Positions 14,834 to 28,048 of a stretch of DNA of 64,000 nucleotides are shown one piece after another. The notes under the pieces are model-generated. The model was not told where the DNA came from, did not search any database, and worked only from the letters and a program-made list of their open reading frames with translations. The position numbers and the translations under genes were made by a program. The stretch is from Archegozetes longisetosus (Eukaryota > Arthropoda > Arachnida > Sarcoptiformes > Trhypochthoniidae), in NCBI GenBank assembly GCA_018873245.2, contig JAEMBT020000002.1:10948001-11012000 (forward strand), written 5' to 3'. How positions within the stretch are numbered: the first letter of the stretch is position 1; the number at the start of each line of letters is the position of its first letter.

Positions 14834-15019
14834 TTGTCCTCATTAAGTATCACAATTTCGATTTGATTTCAATTTGTTAATAATCCATAGAGTTTTCTGT
14901 TGATTGTTATTTTGATTTATTAGATATAAGACATTTGGACCTATATTAAACAGTTTTTTGTCTCTATTAATTGTACTGTAATATTGCTCAGTGTTTTTCA
15001 ATGTTGTAAGATTTATGAT

Positions 15020-15025
15020 AATAAA
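15020..15025 (+). other. poly(A) signal of the tachykinin-type receptor
   Basis: AATAAA lies 187 bases after the receptor stop codon. It is the best candidate for the end of that transcript, which converges with the stumps-like gene ending at 15450. Confidence 0.6.
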
Positions 15026-15449
15026 ACTGCATTATATATAATGCAAACACTAGTTATGTCGCCATTACATTTCTTTTGGGACAGCAGTTGTCGCACAAAA
15101 GTTAATCAATAAGACAGTCTACAGAATCGTACCTCTAAGAAAACTTTAGAAAAGAATATTCAGAATTGTTATTTAAAAATTTTTATTATGAATAACAATA
15201 CATTTGACAATAATAGATAGATTTGGCGTATATATAGAGACAGAATAATGACAGAGAGAATGTATAAATTCAATAAATAAGTTCAGATAGATGAATTTGA
15301 AATGTCCGCCTACATCAAACACATTGTATGGCTTTTATAACTTGTCATTATTAGATTCTTATTTTCTCCTTAAGAACAAGTTCAGATGAGAACAAATTAT
15401 TAATAATAGGCGAACGACATCTCAATAATATAGAGTTAAATGAATGACT

Positions 15450-18400
15450 TCACACAAAAACTTGTCGGTCAATATTTCGATCGTTTTGTAAGTTTTTCTC
15501 ATTATTACAATAATCAGAGTTCTTTTCTGGTGTGACTTTCTCATTGCTAGCCGTAATCTGAGAGGATCTCGGAATATCGTAATCATCCTCTGCTTGTTTT
15601 CGTAACGGAACAATTGGCAAGCTCACTTTTCCTCTAAGCAATCCAATTGGAACTGGGATTCCAGATGGCACAAGATCATAATCTATTAACGGATCCCTTT
15701 TGGCCATTACTGTTGATTCTATTTTTGATGAAATCATATTAACGTATTCGTGACTGTTTACGTCTGTGAGAGAATGACTTTTTGTGCGCTTATTATGGAT
15801 CGGTTTCATGTCAACACTTAAATATTCATCTAAAGCAAGAGTTCAATAATGTACAAGTTTAGAAACGATGCTCTTTCACTTATTTACCTTTTAACGAGTT
15901 TTGCGCCTGAAAAGGCATCACATAGTGATCAGAATCGAGTTCATCCAATTCACTATTACTTTGTTTGGTGTCATTTTCATAGAGATAGTACTGGCCATGA
16001 TTTAAGTTTGCAGACTCATTAAATTTATTTGGTTCACTAATTGGGACATTTAAGGGTCTCGGTGGCGGCGCAGGAGGTTTACTACATCTTATTACATGTG
16101 CTGAATCTGATTTTTGTGCTCTAACTTCTGACTGACTTAGTTTGGCAACTAATGAAGTGGGCTTTGTTTTGGGATGCTTATAGTAATTATTGTGATAATT
16201 TCTAGAATTAAATTTACTATTTTCGTCGTGAGACTCTGCTGAATGATTGCCGCTATCAAACAAACTTGCATTGCTTACTGTACTAATTCGATCACTTGAA
16301 GACGAACCTACAAACAAACAATCAATAAACGTGAAAAATTACAAACCTAACGTTAGTGACAAAACAGTTACGCTAAATGTTTGTAATTATAGTTAGTTTT
16401 TATATTGTAGTATAAGCTATTGAATAAGTTTTCAGCTCTTATGCCTAGAGAACATTTTGAGCTAATTATTGTGATGTAGAATATGTTATGTTTTGAACAT
16501 TATTTATTCTATGATGAACATGACACAAAGTATACAATATAAGTCAATTAGCATAAGTTATCACAAAAATAATTCTGTATTTGACACTTACTTGTGCTAA
16601 TGGAGCTCAAAGAAGGGCTGACTGCTGTATACTTTGATTGCTGTTCATCTTCTGCTCTGTTTTTTATAGTCAAACAATGAAGTTTTTCTTCAACAGTTTC
16701 CTATGAACAAAATGAAATTTTCAAAATATTTTGAACGCTTTTCATTGTAGAGTACTTGAGTTGAAAATGAATTGATTAGATTTATTAAGTAAACTATGTT
16801 TACCCTTAAAGCATTTTCGTTGGCTTTATTGCGAAGTCTTGATGTGAAATAATACCTCAAATCGTTGAAACTAAAAGATTGCTTATTAATGTTTTCAGCT
16901 TTTTGTTGTCTTCGTCCTATTTTACACAAATTTTGTATTTGATTCAAAGACTCGTTCATTTCTTTAGACAAATTGCCACTTAAGACATTTTGATGTTTTG
17001 TCTGCCAATTTTGAAAAAGAGACTCAAATTTGTCGAACGACATGCCCTTTTTGAAGGTCTCGATAATATAAAGTAACTCCTTGTGAATATCATTCAAATC
17101 GGATGAGCTCTTCAGAGTTGAACCTACTTCTGAATCACTTCTATCAGACTTATTACTTTTTTTAATCGCATTTTTCTCATTGGGTTGCGTCAAATCCTCC
17201 ATTTTTGATTTGATTGTCGACTCCTTGTCAGTGATGTCTAATCTAGACTCAAATCTATTTGTTTTGCTTGCATCTAATTCATTATTCGTTTGTTGTTTCT
17301 GAAAGTTGAACATTTGCGAGTAAATCGATTGATCACGAGATGAACCATTATTTTTCATAGAAGATAAGAATTTGTCTCTTTGTTTGTTTTGTAGTAAGTG
17401 AGGAGAAAAAGGGATGCCATACAGCTGGTGATGTGCTGCTGATAATTTCGAGTTAGCATGTCTATACTCAGCATTTATCCTTAAATTGGCTTTTTCTTGA
17501 TCTGTCAGTTCGCTCTCAAGAATTGGTTCGCATTCGTACAGAGATCCGGATCCACACAATCTTTCAAAGTCCTCTAATATCGCTCCGATGTCGCTATGAT
17601 TCAAATGGTACGCTATTTCTGCAGGTGTTAAGTTGCTCGAATTACGTATTTGACAGGCCTTTAGAGCAGACGGACATTGAAGTAATTTGGACGTGAATTC
17701 CCTCAAACCATATGCTGCAGCGAAATGAAGTAGAGTTGGGAGATAGCAATCACCTATTCATTCAATTAGAAGTAGAACATAAAAGCACAATTGTCGATCT
17801 GTTGCAAACTTGATTTGTGCACTTTAGATCTCATTTAAAGTCTCATCTGGCAGTAACTGCATCGGGTCATCCGAAAACCTCATGAGGCTCTATCAATACT
17901 ACTTAGGAGCTGCTGCATTAACTTCCGAGTCAATCCAACTGATTATATGAATTGCAGTTTGGAGAAACGGTATAAGTCTATAAACATAGGGCGGAATAGT
18001 CATGCAAATTTTTCAATTTATGTATCTTCATCTTATCTCGATTTCGTGCGGTTCAATGTAATCTCGTCTTGTGGGAACTCTTATCTTAATCTTGTAACTA
18101 CCCATCCTTTATCTTGGGATTGGGATATATGATTTGCATCAAAGTACTCCAGTTAAAAAGCATGCATTTCATTTCATTTTTGCTCATTAAACATGGTTCT
18201 TTATGTCATCTAAATTATAATTTTAATATATGATCGATTTATTATTTGTAGTGAAAAATATTTCGTTTAATAAATTTTTGCCAACTCGTCTCGTCTCACG
18301 AAACAAGATATCTCAAGATTCCGAGAGATTTACACCAGATAAGACCTCGTCTTCATGAATAGAGCAGAATAAAACATATTTCAAAGTTTTGCTTTACCCA

Positions 18401-21400
18401 TATTACGAACGTTGGTACTGCTTCTGAAGTTAATCGACTATTAATTTTAAAATATTGACATGTATTAAAATTTGACCGGATTACTGTATTGAGCTGAAAC
18501 TATCTTTTGAAAGCAAAAGCTCGATAACTGGAGTCATACCGTTTCTCTACACTGTTGTTCGTATTGTCAATCAGAGAAATTAATGGCATAAACTATCAAT
18601 TTTTAATAGGATTCTCTTTAACTTGATGTTATCGCGAAAGCTTCTCTTACAAAAATTGAGTCAAATATAAAGCTTCTTGAAATCAAATTAAGTAAAACTT
18701 ACTTTTCTTTTTTTCTGCGCCAACGATGTCGGAGTCGTAGAGAAACATTAAGCCAGAGTTTGGTAAGCTTTGATTAAATCTATTAGCCAGTTCTGCATCG
18801 ACTTCACTCAGTGTTGCAAAACCGAGTGTTTGGCACATGAATTCAAACGGAGAATTAACTGACGTCAATACTGAGTGAAGTTCACTCATTTTAGTTTCGC
18901 ATTTTAGTGGACGAGTTCCCATCAGATTCTTGTTGTCGCAAATTAATGAAATATTCACGACTCGAGCTACTTTTAGCATACTATCTGTAAACATTCAATC
19001 AAACCATTGGACTAAACACTAATTTGAAAATCAATGCAATAGAGCAGTAAAAACGTTTGAATTACCAGGTATCGTAAAATATAAAACATAAGGGTTTTTC
19101 CATTTGACTGTCAACCGATTTTCGTTCGACCCATCAAACAATATGTCTATTTGTTGTTTCTCACTTATTGGGCTTTCAAGTAATACGAAAACCTTTCCGT
19201 TTCCCTAAACATTTGTTAAAACACAAGTTTTGGTCAAATCTTATAGTAAATGATTGAAAAATAAAAGAAAAATAAAAATAAAAATTGACGACTAGTTGTC
19301 CAGAAGAGAATCTAAAACGCTTGAACTAGGTTCTGCGCTTATGAAAGAATAATCGGTATCCATACCTGTCTAACTTTTCTAGGTGATAGTTTAAACTGTG
19401 GTTTATTTGTTGACTGAATTTCGTTTTGTTGTATAATCAGCAAAACTGCTTGAATAACACTGAGCACAAACTCTTTATCCTGATCTTTGGCTACGAGACA
19501 AGTCCATTGGTCATAGCTAACAAGGGCTGCCTTATGGAATCGTGAAATATCCTGTTCTTGAACTCCACAAAGCATAACAACAGTTCTTTTAGGATTGAGA
19601 AGCCTTGAAAGCTCATAAACTTCTGCGTGTGCATCTATGAAGTCTAAAAAGTCAGGACTTAAGATCAGCAAAACTGCCCTCGAATTGGAAAAGTTTTGCG
19701 CCTCATAAGAGCCGATTGGAAATATGATGTTCTCGATGCGTTCGTGCAATATTGTCAATGGTTGATAATCAATCATTTGAGAGAAACATTCCGTCAGATA
19801 TTCATCCCATTCAAACGCATCTTTGCCAAATATTATTGTAATGTCTGGTGAAGATTCCATATTCTTTAGATTTCGCTTATTTCCTGCTAATATAAATGAT
19901 CACTCGTTCAATATTCTCGCTTTTAATCAAATTTCAGGTTTCAATCTTCATAATGCTAAAAGTGAATCAGTTAATCTTTAAATATGTTTCACATTTTTAC
20001 GAGTCAATTGTGGCACATTAACTTTTGAACTTTCATCTGTGAAATCGGTGAGGTATTTATTTATACATTGATTATATATTAAATTGAGAATTAAATAAAA
20101 ATCAATTTATAATAGTAGTTGAATGAATCCTGAAATAATAGATCCTTTGTTATTAATATTTTCGTAATTAATTGCTTTGGTTGTTTTCTCATTTAGGAAA
20201 TTAAGCACAATGTTGCTTCTATCAACTGTTCAGTCTAGTAATGGTTTTATGCAATCTTTTAATATCATCAAAATAAGAAGAGCAAACAATTTTGTCTCAC
20301 ATTCTACGCACGATTAGATTTATGATAAAAAAGAAAATTTCTTTTCAGTACTGAAGTGTTATCTGAATACTGAAACCAATTTTGAAGTTGAGTATAATTT
20401 GAGTTGGAAATAGCTCTGTAATAATACAATATGCTGAAAATGACGCCTTCAATTTTGATAATACAATATGCTTTCATTTTTGTTTAATACCTCAACACAT
20501 CTCAATAAATAGGAGAAGTTTGTTTCACTTTCAGTTCTGTTATTAAAGTTTGGGATGAGAACTTAATGATATTTTCATACACTCTACAAAATACCCAATT
20601 TATGCCAAACCATAGCTAACAATTGAATTTTTACTGTTGAAAAATAGTTTTGCCAAATGCGATCGTATAAACACCTAAATTGATAGAGCAATCAGGAGAA
20701 TGCGTGCGTTTTAAACTGTATCTTGCTTTTATCATCATCAAACTGATGCTCTATTTTGTGTCAGTAAAGCTCTTATTTAAGCAGCAATAGAATGAATGCC
20801 ATAAACCATACATTAAAATATGAACATAAAATATACTGTTGTTTTTTCAGCCATAACTATCTTGAATGTTCTCGTTTGAACAGTACTTTATTCATACAGT
20901 TTCCCTCGTGTGTACATAATATACAGCTGGCCATCAAAGAAAATGTATTAATACACAGCATATCTAGTCTGCAATATGGAACACATCTCAATCTTAGTGC
21001 ATATAATGCAACGGTCCTTCCAGTTTGTGCTGAACGTTTGCAGCTAAAGCCCTATGTGTTGCCTTTTTTCGATTAAAGAAATACCCGCTTTGATGCTTGT
21101 CTGGCTTAGTGAAAACCCTTTAATACTAATATAAGTGAAGGAAATATTTTTCAAAAGTATATTTCCAAAGTAATGGTTTAGATAGGATTTGAAAATTTAT
21201 TCTGATTCGTTTGCCACACTAACTCGTAACTTATTCCTAAGCCCAACGTATAAGTTCTGACATTCATGTTTCCATTGTCTCTTATTGACCTTACGACACC
21301 AAAATTATATTAAGTTTACGCTTCACATTTTTCATTATTCTATCCTCTCATAAACTTCAATTCAATCAACTTTTAATAAATTAGCTTAACGTTTAGATGA

Positions 21401-22818
21401 AGTTGTTGCTATCTAAAAAAATTTGAACACAAATACCAGAGGATGGTTTACATGACTGCCTCACTATATTTATCATAATTAATACATATAGAGGATAAAA
21501 ACGTAAACTTAACTAAATAACGTAGATTTGGGGTTGAAAGCTTGTTTTCTGAAGCTTTAGGCCTTAAAAAATTTATCTCATAAAAAATATAGATTCACTC
21601 AAATCTTTATTACTTGATCGAACATTTTTTAAATTGAGTGTTAAATAAGCAAGTTTACTTGGCATTAATGTACTCTTTCAGTATATAACCTGATCTTTGC
21701 AGCTATATTAATATTTTATGAAATCAAGTACTTTGAGACAGAAAACTGCAATAAAGTTTGAGCTGATTTTGTCTATAACTGCTCGATAGTGAACGAAAAG
21801 AAAGCTGAAGAAAGCTGAATACTCCCCCTTTCTTTTTGATTCTTTTCATCTGAGTCTGTGTTCCACAACTAGTAAACAGTGTATTGTGTAATATCGTGAA
21901 GATATTTCAAACTCACTTATACACTATAAAGTAGATAAAAACGTTTGACAAATCAATGCAAATTCTAATCTCTAAGCGAAGAAAACGTCGACACAATTCC
22001 ATAATTATTCTTTTCTTATAACCATATGTGAATAAATTAGAAAAAAAGCAACTTATCATTTGACGTGAATTCCCGAAGAGAGAAAAAGCAAAACATTTTT
22101 GAGTAGAAGAGGAGAAAAGTCGTTAAAGTGAAACATTCTAAACAACTGAAAGCAGTCTGACATCCGCACTAATGAGTGAAATAGCCTCATATGTGTCGCA
22201 CGTGGCCATCACTAATCAACCAGAAGAGACTCGATTTAATTTGCAGTTGTTTTGAACGTCTTTCAAACAATAAGAGAAGGCTTTACTTGTTTTTGACTTA
22301 CATTTAGCAAACAGTATTAATAATTCGTCAAATCTTTGTATAGATACAATCTTTGCATAGACACAAGACACAAGACTTTTGTAATAATGATTGAATAGCT
22401 TAGAAAGCTTTTTGTAGTATTTTCAAAAAAACAAACCTCAACTCTGCAATTCTCATATGGTTTACTTATAAGATGTTATAAATAGTTTTTCTATTCTTAC
22501 GACTAGAATAATAGTTGAATGAAATGAATTACCTCTACGGAAAGACCATGTCTTACGTTCGAACCAAGACAATCTGCGTCGAGTTGTATTGACTGAACTT
22601 AATTGATCGCAACAATTACTCGGATTAACTGCGTTATCAATTCTAGATTTGACAGAACTGAATGACTTTGACTTTATCAGGGGTAATGTCCGAACATTGT
22701 TGATAGTCTTGAAGGTGTTAGTCGAGACCGCTTTGTCTAAATTAATAGACTCTCTTTTGTTAGAGTATCTTTTATTAACGCTTTCAAAGCCAGACATTGA
22801 AAACAATGAAGAAAACAT
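15450..22818 (-). CDS. stumps: Stumps/Dof-like FGF-receptor adaptor (BCAP/BANK family)
   Basis: A cytoplasmic adaptor; in Drosophila, Stumps/Dof links FGF receptors to Ras/MAPK signalling in mesoderm and trachea. Core exons (minus) are 19860-19366, 19204-19066, 18984-18703, 17753-16804, 16700-16592, 16307-15888 and 15829-15450, all phase-compatible. A 5' exon at 22818-22533 joins in phase to 19883 and would give 1027 residues, close to fly Stumps; without it the ATG at 19860 gives 924. Order: basic N-terminus (tentative), TIR-like domain from about residue 107 (PDITIIFGKDAFEWDEYL), DBB domain with FEFMCQTLGF, ankyrin-type segment (PTLLHFAAAYGL, then LTPAEIAY), and a low-complexity tail with tyrosine motifs YVMP, YDLVP and YDIP plus the proline stretch PPAPPPRP, plausible SH2 and SH3 sites. 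The family is clear; the 5' exon is less certain. Confidence 0.88.
20000..22500 (-). other. probable 2.6 kb first intron of the stumps-like gene
   Basis: It lies between the proposed first coding exon (donor after 22533) and the TIR-domain exon (acceptor before 19883). No other gene is recognisable in it on either strand. If the first exon is wrong, this stretch is simply upstream sequence. Confidence 0.4.
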
Positions 22819-23708
22819 AACAAACAACTAATAATTTATTATTATATCAAATTATTAATCAATCACTTCTATGTAAATATTCTTATAATTACTTAGAACA
22901 GAAACAATGCAGACTTAATCAAAACCACTTCTACTCAACTTTTAAGCTCAAACACTAGAATTACGACTGAGAACAGAAACTGGACTTAACTGATGATTTT
23001 TCAAGAAGATAGTGGACTTTGTCGCGAAATGTGGCAGCTTTTCGACAGGATGTGCACGTGTGCATGACATACACGACTCACCCAAAAATTTTATTGAATG
23101 AGTGCCTCACGCGGGGATAGATCGCTGAAATTCGAGTCATGTGCCGCAAGTTTACAAAAAAAGAAGACTATGTGGTCACGAATAAAGACTACTTTGAAAA
23201 GGAGGAGTTCAGATGTTTTGATGAATGTGTGAGTCTGTGTTTGCGAGAAATCATGTTCTTATGTGAGAGTATGCTATCTGTATAGCTATAGGAACTTATC
23301 TCAACAGAAGGCTTTTCATGCATTACTGATGCAAAGAGCAAAAACTAAGGGATCCCACTAACAAAGTTACCACTCATCTCATCGGTGAATAGTGTGTTAA
23401 GTAATGAGTACACTGCATATTTCTGCGAACTAAGAATTAAGTAGCAAAGTTGTGATCATATATAAGGATAGGCTATTATGAAGCAGAGAACGTTATTTAT
23501 TCTGACATTCTGTAGTACTCGTTAAGAATAACTATTATTACATTATTAAAGAAGACAGACTATTAGGGCGAATAGATTTAATTGCATTTACTAGCTCAGC
23601 ATAACTCACTACTATCAGTATTATACTCTTTATATTTGAACTCTACGCTCAATAAAGTATCAAATATTTTATGTAAAATGTATCGCATCCAATTTACATA
23701 AACCACAA

Positions 23709-23741
<33 letters not shown>

Positions 23742-26700
23742 GTCTCTCTCTCTCTCTCTCTCGATCCGATTTCTTTTACTTATTTTTCTTTAAGCATAAA
23801 ATGTCAATTATTAACTTCTTGACAATTCTAAAAAACTTTCCCAAATGATTTCTAATTTAAATCTAGAGATAGAATAAAACGTTATAAATATTTGAAATTT
23901 ACACATTAAAAGATACATTTGTTACATTCGAATAGTCGCATTGAAGGCTTGGTATATGACTGAAAAATGACTTTATTATAGTTCTTGAAAACAATTTTTA
24001 CCTTTAGAACGTCAATCTTAAAATCTATTTGAATGGTTGAATAGTGTTGAAACTGCTATGTATCTTACTTTGGTTATTCAAGTAAATTTGTTTTTCAAAT
24101 CCTCAGATCCGATCACATCTTTCGATTTGAAGAATATAAGACATATTTGGGAATATTCTATTGTGAATGAATATTTGACTAATAGCTTTTATCGCACTAA
24201 ATTTGAAGCGTTCCAGATACCACTGGAAGAGTCAATCTGAGATCCAACAGTCTTTTCAGGTTATCTTATTAAAAGTTTGCAACAGTTTATATAAAATTGA
24301 ACCCAAGAGTTGGCATTAAACAGAGATCGATATGACTCGAGTGATACTCAACTACTAAAGACTAGTGGTTCTCAACCATTTTTACTCTGCGGACTATTTA
24401 AGTAGATCTAATTATGTTGTTCTCGTGGAACCAAATGCCAATTACAAACACTCTGAACCATTCAATTACTGAACCATGAAATAAGTGCCTTTAAACAGTG
24501 CTGTTGATCAGTCTAAAGATTTGCCATTTGTTCGTCTATTTAATTATTATTGATGTTTATGCTGTAGTTCTGTTGCAAATACATATTTGCTTATTTAATT
24601 TAGTTTATATAAGCAGAATAGCTCTCATTTCCACATTGCACCAAATCTATTTAGTTATAATCCAATATTTGAATGCATTTCTCCAATTTTCGTATGGAAC
24701 AAATTAGCTTTTCAAATAATGGCCTACAATCCCTTCCTAAGTTAACGAACTAAACTAAATAATTTCTGATATGGTCAATAGAATCAATATAACCTTATGA
24801 GCTTAGTTCTCACAACTTTTTATTGTTAAGTTTCATCTTAAAAATGAAGTGTTTTCAACTTTCTAAATGTAACTTCTGATCCCCTAAGGCTTTATAAGTT
24901 TATATTTACAAACCTCATCATATAGTTTAGATCAACTTTTTAGAAGGTTATAAACTCATTGTTTTGACATTTTTACAAAAGTCTGCAAATAGCTTGACTT
25001 AGAATAGTTTATTTTATTTTATTTTCATTTTTCATTTTAACTCAGCTCTAGTTTTCCACTTAAAACACGTGCAATGCAATTAACTTTAACACAAAATCCT
25101 AATCAGAAGAGATTATTTTACAAAAGTCATTAAGTCCTTATTCAAAACTATGCATTAGTAGTATCTCTTTCCATAACTTATACGGAAATTAATTTCTTTC
25201 AGTCCTTTTTCAAGTAAATCGTCAGCACTTAAGTAATCTGATTGTCAATAATTTTATAAGGATATAAAATGGATTCTGTCTAAATTTTATTAAAGCAGTA
25301 AAAGTGAACATTCAAATGAAAGATCAGTTGTTTTACAATAGCAGAGCTATTTCAACAAAACTGGACATTGAGATGAAATTTGAACGCATTGGGTCAGAGA
25401 GGGATAGTAGAGACAATGATGCGTAAACCGTTGGTTCTAAATGGGGTCGATTCAATCAATTCCAAATTTTTAGGGCTTATTCAGACACCAAGTTTCTCTA
25501 ACAAAACATTGTCACACTGATTATTTACACACAAACTTAAATCCTACTTAAGAATATAGCGAGTGTTAAGAACTAAGATTATTTGGTCACTTGGCTGGAC
25601 CAGTGGCTTAACACTATAAACTTTAATCAATTATAATGTTGAGCAACTAAATGATCGACAAATCAAGCGTTGCTTCACAATAGTTTTAGACTTTACTGTT
25701 TCAACCAATATCATGTTTTTTTCAAACATCTATTCTATTATTATAGATGCAGATCGTGTCTCATACAGTATTGAACTGAATATTTGAACAGATTTTGATG
25801 CCGTTAGATGATCGAAGTATTTCTTGTGTTTGTTTATTGAGCGGTAACACTTATTACATAAATTGTCGCTCTGAAGTAACATTAGAACCAAATAAAACTA
25901 ATGTTGATAGAAACTAATAGAAAAGATTCAGTTGCTACTTATAGCTTTATTTAGTGGTGTTTTACAAAATTTAGTTAAGAGTGCTATCCAACAAAATAAG
26001 ACTAAGAAACAGTAAAGCTTTAATTAGACTTTTGTCGGTATAAGTTATAACAGTGCCAGTAATGCACTTCTATTTAGAGTAATTTATTAACCATTCAATT
26101 AACGTTGAAACACTACTAATTCTTAATAGAATTTTTTTTATTCAAACCGTCTCTTCCACTTAATCAACTTAATTTGATTGCTTTCGCTTCAAACTTACAA
26201 TTACACTACTTTTCAGACTTTCAATTCAATCAAAAGTTTCATTCAATTGCATATCAGTAATTGCATTAGAAAGACTAAAAAGTATTTGATAATATCAATT
26301 TGAAAGTTAAACCATGTTCAAAAATTCATTTATATTTACCACAAAATGGTTATTTCACTATTGGTCTCATAAGCCACTAGTACTGCATTAATTAACCAAT
26401 AGGTATCATCAATAGTAACCTTAAGACATTAATCACTTGATCCGTTAAATAGAAATGTCTAATAGCACAGATTATATCAATACGAATTTGACACATGATT
26501 GAATGTGATATAATTTGTCCATAAATTGCGATACGATTCTTACCTTATACAGTACAACAATAGTTTATCATCATTATTGCGTTGCACTAAACCAGACACT
26601 ACTTTACTCGTGTGAAGTTTTGATACCAAATATCTTTACAGAACATGACTTATCTCATCATGTCTAATATGTAACTATGTAATCTAATGACACCCACAGC

Positions 26701-28048
26701 AAACAACAACAAATTAGATTGTCTTACTTCTAGCAGATTTGTTTTAACGCTATTTATATTAACACATTTACGTGGAAATTTCTAAAATAGAATATTATTC
26801 ATTCATTCATTCCAGCTTCTCAAGTTTGTTGTACCATTCTCAATGCATCCACTCGTTCTGTACTTCATTTCTAAATTTAGTGAATGACAAATTATATGAA
26901 ACTTAAACATTGAACCAAATCAATATTCACATGTGAAATCTTGTTCAATGTATGGTTAATAGAGACACAAATAAATGTTAATAATAAGCATTCATTTTTA
27001 TATTTTATTAATTTTTTTGTTGATTCAGTACAATTTATGAAAAAAATAAATGGCAATAAATATAATAGTCAGAGTATTTAAACTACAGATAATTATTGCT
27101 GATTGTTATGCATTAATGAAAAAATGATAAAAACTATCAAATCGATAGTTAGCATGAGATAAACTTATAAAAATGGTAAATTAAGTTTGAACTTATATTC
27201 AGTTAATCAGTTATTGCATCTTTCGTACGGTCACTTATACATAAATAGATTGTAAACAAAAAACCATCTGAAGCAAAGCATTATTTTTTACTTTATTAAT
27301 GCGTTAAATCCATTGAAAAATGCATTAAATGATTGAGACGATCAAAATAAATGCAGATTAAGATTCGTATTTCAATGGACGCTATTGTAAGCCATAGCGT
27401 AATCAGATTGACTATTAACAAATCTTTCGTTTTACTTAAAACTATTTACATAACGCTGTTGATTAATTGTCTCAAGTTTCAAATTTAGAAAATGGTCTCA
27501 AAATTCTTGTCTATTTTGTACAATAATCAAATAGCGTTGATTGGCAGTTAACTAGTATTGAGCGGCTTGTTTGTATCATTTTAGAAAAACTAATTTCTGT
27601 TTACAGCGAATATATTTGCCTTCAATTTCCTCTCTCTAGTTCTGAAAAGTCGTGGTAATTGAACTCATTCTCGTCTCAAAACAACCAAATGGATGTACTC
27701 TAGAGTTTGTTTCGACTTGATTGACTTCCGAATGAAGCTATCAAGTGATAATCAATGTGCCCTCACTTCAGAATGATTTCAATTATTTCAGGTGTTACTA
27801 TAATTAAGTATTTTCAATACTATACATGGCAACTGATATAGTCTGCGACCAAAATTGAATGATTGAAAAAAATATTAGCTGTCCTATGAAAGCCATTGAA
27901 TGGCTTGTAAACTGTACTTGAAGATTGAGTTGATATATATATGTATATGTTTATGGCATACATACTGTATGGCATCTATGGAATAATTCTATAATAGTTT
28001 AGATATACGAATATTCGAACATATCAAAATTCGTTCATCTCTTCATTA
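22819..28048. other. intergenic region with TC microsatellite
   Basis: 5.2 kb between the proposed start of the stumps-like gene and the 3' end of the type I receptor. 23030-23170 is clearly richer in G+C than its surroundings and contains a CACGTG E-box at 23055-23060, so it may be the promoter of the gene reading leftwards. The rest is AT-rich, with ORFs under 70 codons and no recognisable homology. Confidence 0.5.
23709..23762. repeat. (TC)n microsatellite with TG interruptions
   Basis: About 54 bases of TC repeats broken twice by a single G in place of C. Confidence 0.95.

Noticed and set aside
5540-23762. GA/TC tracts as a CRISPR-like or satellite array
   Set aside because: They are simple dinucleotide microsatellites with no spacer structure.
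24037-24707. Two plus-strand ORFs of 67-69 codons
   Set aside because: Hydrophobic or AT-driven composition, no acceptable splice sites and no family resemblance.
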